This document shows, piece by piece, positions 57,455 to 64,000 of a stretch of 64,000 nucleotides of DNA (positions are counted from its first letter, which is position 1; each line of letters begins with the position of its first letter). The notes beneath the pieces were generated by a model. It saw only the letters and a program-made list of their open reading frames with translations. It was not told the origin of the DNA and did not search any database. The DNA comes from RHLJ01 sp965212165 (GTDB taxonomy: Bacteria > Bacteroidota > Rhodothermia > Balneolales > Balneolaceae). The stretch spans positions 1,798,001 through 1,862,000 of the forward strand of contig OZ243096.1 in the NCBI GenBank assembly GCA_965212165.1, in the 5' to 3' direction. Position numbers and translations under genes: made by a program.

Positions 57455-57643
57455 TTAGATTTTTGGCTTAGTAAGAATAGGCTTCATGTCGTTGCCTGCA
57501 GAGAAAGCAGCGTCATCGGTGATAGTGATTACCGTTTCAGGCTGATCAGCAGAAGCAGTAGCAGTAGATTGACTAGCTGGAGCACAAGCGAAAGAGATAG
57601 CAACGAGAGTAAGTAGGGCGAATAGAGACTTAAGTGATTTCAT
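57455..57643 (-). CDS. Secreted 62-residue peptide, array copy 1 (promoter-proximal)
   Basis: Starts MKSLKSLFALLTLVAISFAC and continues APASQSTATASADQPE. A typical export signal; the end of the hydrophobic stretch, ISFAC-A-P, allows either signal-peptidase I cleavage after ACA or lipid attachment on the Cys, though the lipobox is not canonical (SFAC). The mature part of about 42 residues has a Ser/Thr/Ala-rich linker, a TVITITDDAAF strand and a short basic end (MKPILTKPKI). I recognise no family. Codons are strongly biased (GCT, ACT, ATC, GCC, TCT, AAG) and GC is visibly higher than in neighbours, as in highly expressed genes. This copy is read from the two predicted ECF promoters, about 40 nt away. 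Confidence 0.85.
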   Translation of the reverse strand: MKSLKSLFALLTLVAISFACAPASQSTATASADQPETVITITDDAAFSAGNDMKPILTKPKI

Positions 57644-57690
57644 GATTGTTCTAGTATGTTTTGTTGTAAGTTATATTATTAGTCCAGATA

Positions 57691-57718
57691 AAGAGTTAAT
57701 TGTATCAATTTTGTTACA
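57691..57718 (-). promoter_or_regulatory. Predicted ECF-sigma promoter P1 of the peptide array
   Basis: On the minus strand: TGTAACAAAA (57718-57709), 13 bases, CTCTT (57695-57691), followed by TATC. Expected transcription start is a few bases on, giving a leader of about 40 nt to the array start at 57643. Identical element layout to P2 (57770-57797) and to 52335-52362. Confidence 0.7.
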
Positions 57719-57769
57719 ATAAATTATACGTTTACCTAGATTTTAAAATTCATATTTTTAGTTAAGTTA

Positions 57770-57797
57770 AAGAGTAATATTTGGCTCTTTTGTTACA
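57770..57797 (-). promoter_or_regulatory. Predicted ECF-sigma promoter P2 of the peptide array
   Basis: On the minus strand: TGTAACAAAA (57797-57788), 13 bases, CTCTT (57774-57770), followed by TAAC. It lies 79 bp upstream of P1 in the same orientation. Tandem identical promoters fit the strong codon bias of the array in suggesting high output. Confidence 0.65.
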
Positions 57798-57987
57798 CAT
57801 TAAACCTACTTCAAAAAACTATAATCATCCAAATTTTTATTAAAATTTATTAATATTAGCTAAAAAATCAGCCTTACTATTGCATATATTAGTTTTTTAG
57901 TAGCGAACATAATTTTATATTAAAAGCTAAAGCTCACTATCAATTTCAGTTTTGAGTTGTTCATAAAATAAATTTCGGTCGTTTCTT

Positions 57988-58551
57988 TTGTCAAAAACCA
58001 GAGTCGATTATTCAGAGTTAGTTGATGCTCTTCAGCAAGGAGATGAATCTAAATCGGGTGCATTAATTAATGAGATTATGCCCAGATTAGAGGACTACCT
58101 TGTAGTTGTTATGAATGCTGAACGTAATGCAGCTAAAGAGTGTGTCCAACAAGCCTTTCTTGACGTATTTGAGCAAGTAAGAAAAGATAAAATTAAAGAG
58201 AGTAAGTACATCTTTAGTTACTTAATTAAGTCATGTCGACATGAATATCTCAGATATGCAAAAAGAGAGCACAAGTTTAAGTATGAGGAAGAAGCATTGA
58301 ACGTACTTTATGAACCAGAAGAGCAATTCCAAAATTTACTTGATAAAGAAAGGCAGAGAATACTTGAAGAATGTTTGAATGAACTAAAAGATAAGTCTAA
58401 GAAATTTATAGAGTACTTTATTGACAAACCTGAAGCTACTACAGAAGAAGCTACAGACAAATTTGGACTTACAAGTGCTAATGTTCGAACTAGAAAGTCA
58501 AGAATCTTAAGCAGGCTCCATCATTGCTATAAACGAAAATCCAACGAATAG
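57988..58551 (+). CDS. ECF-type RNA polymerase sigma factor
   Basis: 187 residues from a TTG at 57988; no ATG or GTG is available before residue 30, and the N-terminus after the TTG (SKTRVDYSELVDALQQGDES) fits the start of region 2. Sigma-70 region 2 spans about 25-95 (AAKECVQQAFLDVFEQV, YIFSYLIKSCRHEYLRYAKRE) and region 4 about 128-185 (ILEECLNELKDKSKKFIEYF, TEEATDKFGLTSANVRTRKSRILSRL). It diverges from the peptide array that carries two candidate target promoters. Its stop abuts the convergent membrane-protein gene with no gap. The weak TTG start suggests low synthesis. Confidence 0.92.
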   Translation: MSKTRVDYSELVDALQQGDESKSGALINEIMPRLEDYLVVVMNAERNAAKECVQQAFLDVFEQVRKDKIKESKYIFSYLIKSCRHEYLRYAKREHKFKYEEEALNVLYEPEEQFQNLLDKERQRILEECLNELKDKSKKFIEYFIDKPEATTEEATDKFGLTSANVRTRKSRILSRLHHCYKRKSNE

Positions 58552-59172
58552 TTAAAAGGTAAAAGAAAGTCCATTTGTTGATAGACTTAATTGACCGCCA
58601 AGTAATTGAAGTCCAGTCGTTTCTTGATGATGAATTAGATACAAAATTGCATCAAATAGAAGAAGAAAAGAACCTTGAAGCATTACAGATTTTCCATAGC
58701 CTTTTAATCTATAGGAATCGTCTTGAATCCCTTTTTTGTAGAGCCAAATACCTGTTCCAATATATGCGAAATCTAATCCTGCATTGATAAGTAGAATACG
58801 ATCAAATTTTTGAAGTTCAGCTAATATTTCGATTGAGCTTTGGGCATTGTATCCATTCATTGCACCAATATAACCTATAGATGCAATACCAAGATTGATA
58901 ACATTCCAAGCTGTATTCATTTGATAAAAGTATTTCACATCCTTGCTATAAATGTATGTACCTGGTATACCTGAAATAATATTCATTAAAGCCCAACTTC
59001 CAAGAACGAGCATTCCTGATTTTTGAATAGAAATAGAGCTCTCAAGGAAGTTTTGATGGTAAAAATTCGAATCTTGAGCGTGTAACAAATTTGAGCATAA
59101 CCACAAAATTGCACATAAAAGAAGTATGGAATTAAATTTAGGTTTACTGTAACAGAAGTAATGGTTTTTCAT
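58552..59172 (-). CDS. Uncharacterised multi-pass membrane protein
   Basis: 206 residues with a signal-peptide-like start (hydrophobic stretch about 15-32 ending LLHAQ) and about four further hydrophobic segments (GMLVLGSWALMNIISGIPG, NVINLGIASIGYIGAM, ILLINAGLDFAYIGTGIWL, MLQGSFLLLFDAILYLI). No catalytic motif seen; I do not recognise a characterised family. Its start overlaps the end of the metallophosphoesterase gene by 4 bp, so it is the last gene of the helicase/phosphoesterase operon, although a link to DNA repair is not evident. Convergent with the sigma factor. Confidence 0.8.
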   Translation of the reverse strand: MKNHYFCYSKPKFNSILLLCAILWLCSNLLHAQDSNFYHQNFLESSISIQKSGMLVLGSWALMNIISGIPGTYIYSKDVKYFYQMNTAWNVINLGIASIGYIGAMNGYNAQSSIEILAELQKFDRILLINAGLDFAYIGTGIWLYKKGIQDDSYRLKGYGKSVMLQGSFLLLFDAILYLIHHQETTGLQLLGGQLSLSTNGLSFTF

Positions 59173-59828
59173 GAAATTTTTATTATTTGATCATTTACAA
59201 TTCCAAAAACTAAATCATCTTTTTTTGGTTTTATAGTATGTGTACCAGTAAAACTTCCAAAAGCAGGAAGTAAAGCACCATCTTCACCAAAGTAAAAACA
59301 AGGAACTCTAACAGACTGTCGTCCTTTACCTAATAATTTAATTGAAGGATGAACATGTCCAGAAAGGGTATAGAATTTATTCTTAGTGTTATTATCAGTT
59401 GAGTCATGTAATAGTAAAAATGGGTCTATATCAATACTATGTGAACAAATTAAACCTATAGATTCATATTCATCAACAGAGTGAAAATCATGATTCCCGA
59501 TTGAAAGATTCATTACAATATCTGGGTATTTTGATCTCCAGATTTTGAAAGATGTCCATTCGCTATTTATGTCACTATGAAAAAGATCCCCTAAATAGAG
59601 TATTCGAGTTGGACAATAATACTTAATCAAGACATCAAGACGATGAAGGTTATTATCGTTAACAGCAGTTGGTACAGCAATTCCTGCTTTTCTAAAATGC
59701 CCAGATTTTCCTAGGTGAATATCAGACAATACCAGAATATTTTTATCGACCCAAAAAATTGCTTTTTCAGGTGTAAGTATTAACTCTTGCTTCTTAAAGC
59801 TGATTTGTAAATCTCCTGTACGAATCAT
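59169..59828 (-). CDS. pdeM: Ligase-associated DNA repair metallophosphoesterase
   Basis: 219 residues, calcineurin-like fold with all metal motifs: LVLSDIHLGKSGHFRKAG (DxH), YLGDLFHSD (GD), GNHDFHS (GNHD) and LSGHVHPSIKL (GHxH). The DIHLGK form is typical of the group encoded with repair ligases and Lhr-type helicases. It overlaps the upstream helicase by 4 bp (ATGA), so the two are co-translated. Likely removes blocking phosphates or acts as a phosphodiesterase on DNA or RNA ends (family knowledge). The ligase and exonuclease that usually accompany it are at 40052-42997. Confidence 0.92.
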   Translation of the reverse strand: MIRTGDLQISFKKQELILTPEKAIFWVDKNILVLSDIHLGKSGHFRKAGIAVPTAVNDNNLHRLDVLIKYYCPTRILYLGDLFHSDINSEWTSFKIWRSKYPDIVMNLSIGNHDFHSVDEYESIGLICSHSIDIDPFLLLHDSTDNNTKNKFYTLSGHVHPSIKLLGKGRQSVRVPCFYFGEDGALLPAFGSFTGTHTIKPKKDDLVFGIVNDQIIKIS

Positions 59829-62296
59829 TTCACATGCTTTTCAAGTTGAGCTTGCATTTTCTTTATGCGATCAATTAATTTTTCAGAACTTAACTTTCCA
59901 CGAAGTCGATCAACCATTATTGGGAAAGCATATGGAGTAAATCTTTCTGTATAATTCAAAACAATTTCTTGAGTTTCAATTTTCATTAAGGCTTTTCGAA
60001 GTCTAACTTCATCTAATTGAAAGAAAAGAACTTCATCAAAAGCTTGTTGAATCAATAAGTGTTCAGGCTCATATTCCATGAATACATCAAATAGTAAGCC
60101 AGTTGACATTCGTAGATGTTTCGATTTTCTTAGTTCACCAGGAAAGCCGTGAAAAACAAGTCCAGCCACCTGACATATTTCCCAAAATTTACGTTTTGCA
60201 AGCTCACTATTATTCAAACTTTCACGAATGTCATCTATTAAGTTATTTGGTGAAAGTATGTTTTCGTCTAATGCTTTTTCAATGGGAATGTCTTGATCAG
60301 ATAGTAATTCAAAGCCATAATCATTCATTGCTATAGATAAAGTGATAGGCATCAATTTTGAGATTCGATGTGCTATTAAAGAAGACATACCTTCATGAAC
60401 ATATCTACCTTCAAATGGAAAAAAGAAGACATGACAGCCTTCTCGTGAGAAGCTTTTCTCAATTAAAAATTGATTCTCATTTGGAAGGATAGACCAATCT
60501 TTTTGAATATCAAGAATTGGAGAAATAGTCTCAAGTTCTACTATCCCTGTATTTCCAGATATAGCTTTTTGCATTGTAATTCTCAAGATTTTCGACATAT
60601 TTGAAGACAAAGACATACGTCCTCCCATATAACTTGGTACTTTAGACTTTGTTCCTTTTGAACGTCTAACAAAAGCTGTGTTTTCTTTAATCTGAATTAA
60701 CTCAAGATTTCTACCTGCAAACCAAAATTTCTCACCAATTTTTAAAGCACTAATAAACGTCTCTTCAATAGAACCTAATGTTCCACCAGTTAAATATTTA
60801 ACTCTTAGCATAGAATCACTTGAAATGGTTCCAATACTCATTCTATGACGTTGTGCAATCTTTCGATCTATTACTCTATATAATCCATCTTCATCTATGA
60901 TTACCTTAGAATACTCGGGGTAATTCCCTAATGATTTTCCTCCAGTTGTGATGAAAGTTAGTACCCAATCCCATTCTTTATCTGTTAGTGTTTGGTAAGC
61001 AAAAGTATTTCTTAATTCATTTAAAATTTCATCTGGAATAAATCCATCAGATACAGCTAATGTGACCAAATACTGAACCAACACATCTATTGGTTTTAGA
61101 ATTGGTTCTTTACTTTCCATATCGGACTCATCAATTGCACTTTTTAGTGCTGCTGCTTCAATCAACTCCAAGGCATGAGTAGGGACAAAATAAATAGTAC
61201 TAGTAGCACCAGGTTGATGCCCACTCCGCCCAGCTCGCTGTAAGAAACGTGCAATACCTTTAGGGCTTCCTATTTGTATAACTGTGTCTACAGGGCTAAA
61301 ATCAACTCCTAAATCTAAACTTGATGTACAAACCACAGCTTTAAGAATGCCATCATGAAGAGAAGTTTCTACCCATTCTCGTACAGTACGATCTAATGAG
61401 CCATGATGAATTGCAATAGCTCCAGCTAAGTCAGGTCTAGAGTCTAAAATCCTTTGAAACCATAATTCAGCTTGTCCACGTGTATTCGTGAAAATTAATG
61501 TCGATTTATGATCATCAATTACTGGAAGGATTTTGGGAAGTAAATTTAAGCCCAAATGACCATGCCATGGAAAATTATCTATTTCATCAGGTAATACAGA
61601 ATGAACTTTGATATCTTTTTTTAAATCAGCTCTAATGATGGTTGAATTTCTAGAAGAATGTTCAGTACCCAATAATACTTCTAGGGCCTGTTCTAGATTT
61701 CCAATAGTTGCTGAGATTCCCCATATAGAAAGTTGAGGTCTTGTAGCTTTTAATCTAGAAATTCCTAACTCTACTTGGATGCCTCTTTTTGAACCTAGAA
61801 GTTCATGCCACTCATCGATAATTATTGCATCTAAATTCTTAAAATGCTTTTGATTGTTTTTTTGAGCTAGAAGAATATGAATGCTCTCTGGTGTAGTAAT
61901 GAGCACTTCAGGCATTCTTTTATTTTGCTTTTGTTTGATAGATTGAGAAACATCACCTGTTCTCCTTCCAACTTCCCAAGGGATTTCTAATTCATCTAAA
62001 GAATCTTGTAAAGCACTTTGAATATCTTTTGCCAATGCTCGTAATGGAGTGACCCAAAGCACTTTTAAGCCATTGTCTGACTTTTTTTTGTATTCATTGG
62101 GATGCTCATCTATCCATTTGATGATATTCGGAATCCAAAGGGCAAATGTTTTACCACTTCCAGTAGGGGCGTTTAATAGTCCATTACTTTCTTGAAGAAA
62201 AGAATCCCAGACATTCTGTTGAAACGGAAAAATTTCCCATCCCTTAGTAGAGAACCAATCACTTATAATTTGTTGTCCAGATGTTTTTGATTTCAT
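59825..62296 (-). CDS. Ligase-associated DEXH-box helicase (Lhr-like)
   Basis: 823 residues. Superfamily 2 helicase with Walker A in LLNAPTGSGKTFALW, DEWH box in IIIDEWHELLGSKRG, motif III ISATIGN, then the second RecA domain (TLIFTNTRGQAELWF, CTSSLDLGVDF, QRAGRSGHQPG) and the winged-helix/Lhr-core C-terminus. Length fits the ligase-associated Lhr-core group, well below full-length Lhr. Translocates 3'-5' on single-stranded DNA in characterised relatives. First gene of the helicase/phosphoesterase/membrane-protein operon, divergent from acs. Confidence 0.94.
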   Translation of the reverse strand: MKSKTSGQQIISDWFSTKGWEIFPFQQNVWDSFLQESNGLLNAPTGSGKTFALWIPNIIKWIDEHPNEYKKKSDNGLKVLWVTPLRALAKDIQSALQDSLDELEIPWEVGRRTGDVSQSIKQKQNKRMPEVLITTPESIHILLAQKNNQKHFKNLDAIIIDEWHELLGSKRGIQVELGISRLKATRPQLSIWGISATIGNLEQALEVLLGTEHSSRNSTIIRADLKKDIKVHSVLPDEIDNFPWHGHLGLNLLPKILPVIDDHKSTLIFTNTRGQAELWFQRILDSRPDLAGAIAIHHGSLDRTVREWVETSLHDGILKAVVCTSSLDLGVDFSPVDTVIQIGSPKGIARFLQRAGRSGHQPGATSTIYFVPTHALELIEAAALKSAIDESDMESKEPILKPIDVLVQYLVTLAVSDGFIPDEILNELRNTFAYQTLTDKEWDWVLTFITTGGKSLGNYPEYSKVIIDEDGLYRVIDRKIAQRHRMSIGTISSDSMLRVKYLTGGTLGSIEETFISALKIGEKFWFAGRNLELIQIKENTAFVRRSKGTKSKVPSYMGGRMSLSSNMSKILRITMQKAISGNTGIVELETISPILDIQKDWSILPNENQFLIEKSFSREGCHVFFFPFEGRYVHEGMSSLIAHRISKLMPITLSIAMNDYGFELLSDQDIPIEKALDENILSPNNLIDDIRESLNNSELAKRKFWEICQVAGLVFHGFPGELRKSKHLRMSTGLLFDVFMEYEPEHLLIQQAFDEVLFFQLDEVRLRKALMKIETQEIVLNYTERFTPYAFPIMVDRLRGKLSSEKLIDRIKKMQAQLEKHVK

Positions 62297-62375
62297 TTAA
62301 TGAATTTACTCTTGATTCTCCGCCTAAAAAACGTCAACATAAGCAGATCATATAACCTAACCGAATTTTGATAAA

Positions 62376-64000
62376 ATGTGGCTGAATATAAAATCGTTCA
62401 ATAAGTATCAGGAAACTTTTAATGACAGTGAAGCAGACCGTTTGGCATTTTGGGAACATGAAGCCGGAACTTTTTACTGGCGTAAAAGATGGGACAAAGT
62501 TCAAAGTGGTGGATTCGACTCAGCTGATATTAAATGGTTTGAAGGCGGTAAACTTAATATTACTGAAAATGCTTTAGATCGCCATCTTAATACGATTGGA
62601 AATAAAACGGCATTCATTTTTGAACCCAATCATCCAGATTCATTTCGAAGAACAATCACATTTAAACAGCTACATGAAGATGTTTGTAGGTTTAGTAATG
62701 TGCTAAACAGTAAAGGGGTAAAGAAAGGAGATCGAGTTTGTATTTACATGGCAATGACTCCTGAACTTGTTATTGCAGCATTAGCATGTGCTCGAATTGG
62801 AGCTGTACATTCTATTGTCTTTGCCGGTTTTTCTGCACAATCACTTAGTGAACGCATTAACGATTGCGAAGCCAAAATGCTGATTACTAATGATGGATTA
62901 AGAAGGGGAGATAAGCATGTCCCACTTAAAGATATTTCTGATGAAGCTTTAAAAACTAGTCCTTCAATTGAAAGTGTGATTGTATGTCAACGTACAAACC
63001 GTGACATCGATTGGATGGAAGGACGAGATGAATGGTGGCATAATTTAATAAGGAATGCATCTAAAGAACATGAAGCTGTTGAAATGGATGCTGAAGACCC
63101 GTTGTTTATTCTTTACACCTCAGGTTCAACAGGAAAACCAAAAGGAGTGGTTCATACCTGTGGAGGATACATGGTATACACAAGTTATTCATTTCGGAAT
63201 GTGTTTCAAGTTGGGGCCGATGATGTGTATTGGTGTACAGCAGATGCAGGTTGGATAACAGGTCATAGTTATATAATCTATGGTCCTTTATTTACAGGTA
63301 CTACTGGAATTATTTTTGAAGGAACTCCAACTTATCCGGATGCAGGACGTTTTTGGGAAGTTGTAGAAAAGTATAAAGTGACACATTTTTATACTGCACC
63401 GACAGCTATTCGTGCATTAATGAGCTTTGATCTGGATTTTGTTAAAAAGTACGATCTAAGTTCTTTAAAAGTACTTGGATCAGTTGGGGAACCAATAAAT
63501 GAAGAAGCTTGGCATTGGTATCATACTCATATTGGGAATGGAAAATGCTCTATAGTAGATACTTGGTGGCAGACTGAGACAGGTGGAATAATGATATCTC
63601 CATTAGCTGGAATTACTCCAACTAAACCTGGTTTTGCAACTCTACCACTTCCAGGAATTTTTCCAGTTTTAATGGATGAAAATGGTAATGAAATACATGG
63701 GAATGCAGTTGAAGGTAATCTATGTATAAAGCATCCTTGGCCATCAATTGCCAGAACGGTGTATGGGGATCATGAAAGATATAAGCAGACCTACCTCACA
63801 ACGTATAAAGGATACTATTTTACTGGTGATGGCTGTCGTAGGGATGAAGATGGTTATTATAGAATAACAGGTCGTGTAGATGATGTATTAAATGTTTCAG
63901 GTCATCGTTTAGGAACAGCAGAAATTGAGAATGCTTTGGATGAGCATAATAGGGTTGTTGAAACAGCTGTGGTTGGGTATCCACATGACATTAAAGGTCA
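62376..64000 (+). CDS. acs: Acetyl-CoA synthetase, C-terminus cut by window edge
   Basis: Activates acetate to acetyl-CoA through acetyl-AMP. I translated 541 codons from the ATG at 62376; the frame remains open at the window edge (about 650 residues expected). N-terminal ACAS domain (FWEHEAGTFYWRKRWDKV), the AMP-binding P-loop YTSGSTGKPKGVVH, WCTADAGWITGHSYIIYGPL, the acetate-pocket region DTWWQTETGG, and TGDGCRRDEDGYYRITGRVDDV with the hinge. The catalytic Lys of the C-terminal domain lies beyond the window. With pyruvate:ferredoxin oxidoreductase at the other end of the window it marks acetyl-CoA metabolism, but the two are not linked. Confidence 0.97.
   Translation, partial: MWLNIKSFNKYQETFNDSEADRLAFWEHEAGTFYWRKRWDKVQSGGFDSADIKWFEGGKLNITENALDRHLNTIGNKTAFIFEPNHPDSFRRTITFKQLHEDVCRFSNVLNSKGVKKGDRVCIYMAMTPELVIAALACARIGAVHSIVFAGFSAQSLSERINDCEAKMLITNDGLRRGDKHVPLKDISDEALKTSPSIESVIVCQRTNRDIDWMEGRDEWWHNLIRNASKEHEAVEMDAEDPLFILYTSGSTGKPKGVVHTCGGYMVYTSYSFRNVFQVGADDVYWCTADAGWITGHSYIIYGPLFTGTTGIIFEGTPTYPDAGRFWEVVEKYKVTHFYTAPTAIRALMSFDLDFVKKYDLSSLKVLGSVGEPINEEAWHWYHTHIGNGKCSIVDTWWQTETGGIMISPLAGITPTKPGFATLPLPGIFPVLMDENGNEIHGNAVEGNLCIKHPWPSIARTVYGDHERYKQTYLTTYKGYYFTGDGCRRDEDGYYRITGRVDDVLNVSGHRLGTAEIENALDEHNRVVETAVVGYPHDIKG

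Larger units (their letters stand above)
56514..57646 (-). repeat. Five-copy tandem gene array, 234-bp period, identical copies
   Basis: A 234-bp unit is repeated head-to-tail 4.84 times between 56514 and 57646; every copy that I compared is identical, including the 45-bp spacer between coding regions. Each unit holds one 62-codon gene. The outer edges break sharply: downstream after TAGAATTAG and upstream after CATGAT. Identity across coding and spacer DNA points to very recent amplification or constant homogenisation by recombination. Confidence 0.95.
57644..57987. promoter_or_regulatory. 344-bp divergent control region between peptide array and sigma factor gene
   Basis: No gene is present. 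Two minus-strand ECF-like elements lie at 57691-57718 and 57770-57797 (listed separately). An inverted repeat CTAAAAAA (57860-57867) / TTTTTTAG (57893-57900) lies between those and the sigma gene. No TGTAACAAAA-N13-CTCTT element points toward the sigma factor, so it probably uses another promoter. The segment is very AT-rich. Confidence 0.6.

Noticed and set aside
56514..57646. 234-bp tandem repeat as a possible CRISPR, integron or transposon end
   Set aside because: The entire unit is identical with one complete gene in it; no integrase, attachment site or spacer diversity is seen.
1..64000. tRNA, rRNA, insertion sequences, prophage genes, replication origin
   Set aside because: None could be recognised on either strand; no transposase, integrase or capsid-type protein among the real genes.

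Overview
The window looks like a low-GC marine member of the Bacteroidota/Rhodothermota/Balneolota branch. Two proteins end in a type IX secretion (T9SS) sorting tail of the NYPNPFNPST kind. Other clues are a propeller-type sensor kinase, a single-chain pyruvate:ferredoxin oxidoreductase, CotH and TlpA-like lipoproteins, and weak or absent Shine-Dalgarno sequences at many genes. The phylum is inferred from these traits only. No rRNA, tRNA, CRISPR array, transposase or phage gene was seen.

Layout. 1-3125: 3'-truncated pyruvate:ferredoxin oxidoreductase (minus). 3309-6954: a propeller sensor histidine kinase overlapping a LuxR-type response regulator. 7126-30277: a receiver-only protein followed after 4 bp by a 22.8-kb gene for a 7,592-residue T9SS surface protein, built from Ig-like segments, GLUG blocks and eight BspA-type modules holding about 85 25-residue repeats. 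30339-35348: a GH20 hexosaminidase, a desaturase closely resembling eukaryotic sphingolipid delta-4 desaturases, a CaCA antiporter and an AlkA-like helix-hairpin-helix protein. 35454-39893: an RND efflux adaptor and permease. 40052-42997: ATP-dependent DNA ligase and MBL-fold exonuclease, half of the ligase-associated DNA repair set; the other half (DEXH helicase and metallophosphoesterase) lies at 59169-62296. 43295-45915: amidohydrolase, EthD-like protein and NAD(P)-binding protein. 46071-48708: a CotH protein and OxyR. 48733-52210: an SGNH hydrolase remnant and an overlapping HD hydrolase/GH3/TlpA operon. 62376-64000: 3'-truncated acetyl-CoA synthetase.

The most novel part is 52.3-58.6 kb. 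An ECF sigma factor gene diverges from five DNA-identical tandem copies of a gene for a 62-residue exported peptide, followed 56 bp later on the same strand by a TPR-CHAT protease-like protein with a signal peptide and a C-terminal membrane anchor. Convergent with that gene is an anti-sigma-like membrane protein with TPR repeats. Three intergenic copies of one bipartite element, TGTAACAAAA-N13-CTCTT, occur here: two in tandem upstream of the peptide array and one upstream of the anti-sigma-like gene, each oriented toward the gene it would drive. I propose an envelope-sensing ECF regulon whose output is a multi-copy secreted peptide and a CHAT peptidase; its function is unknown.
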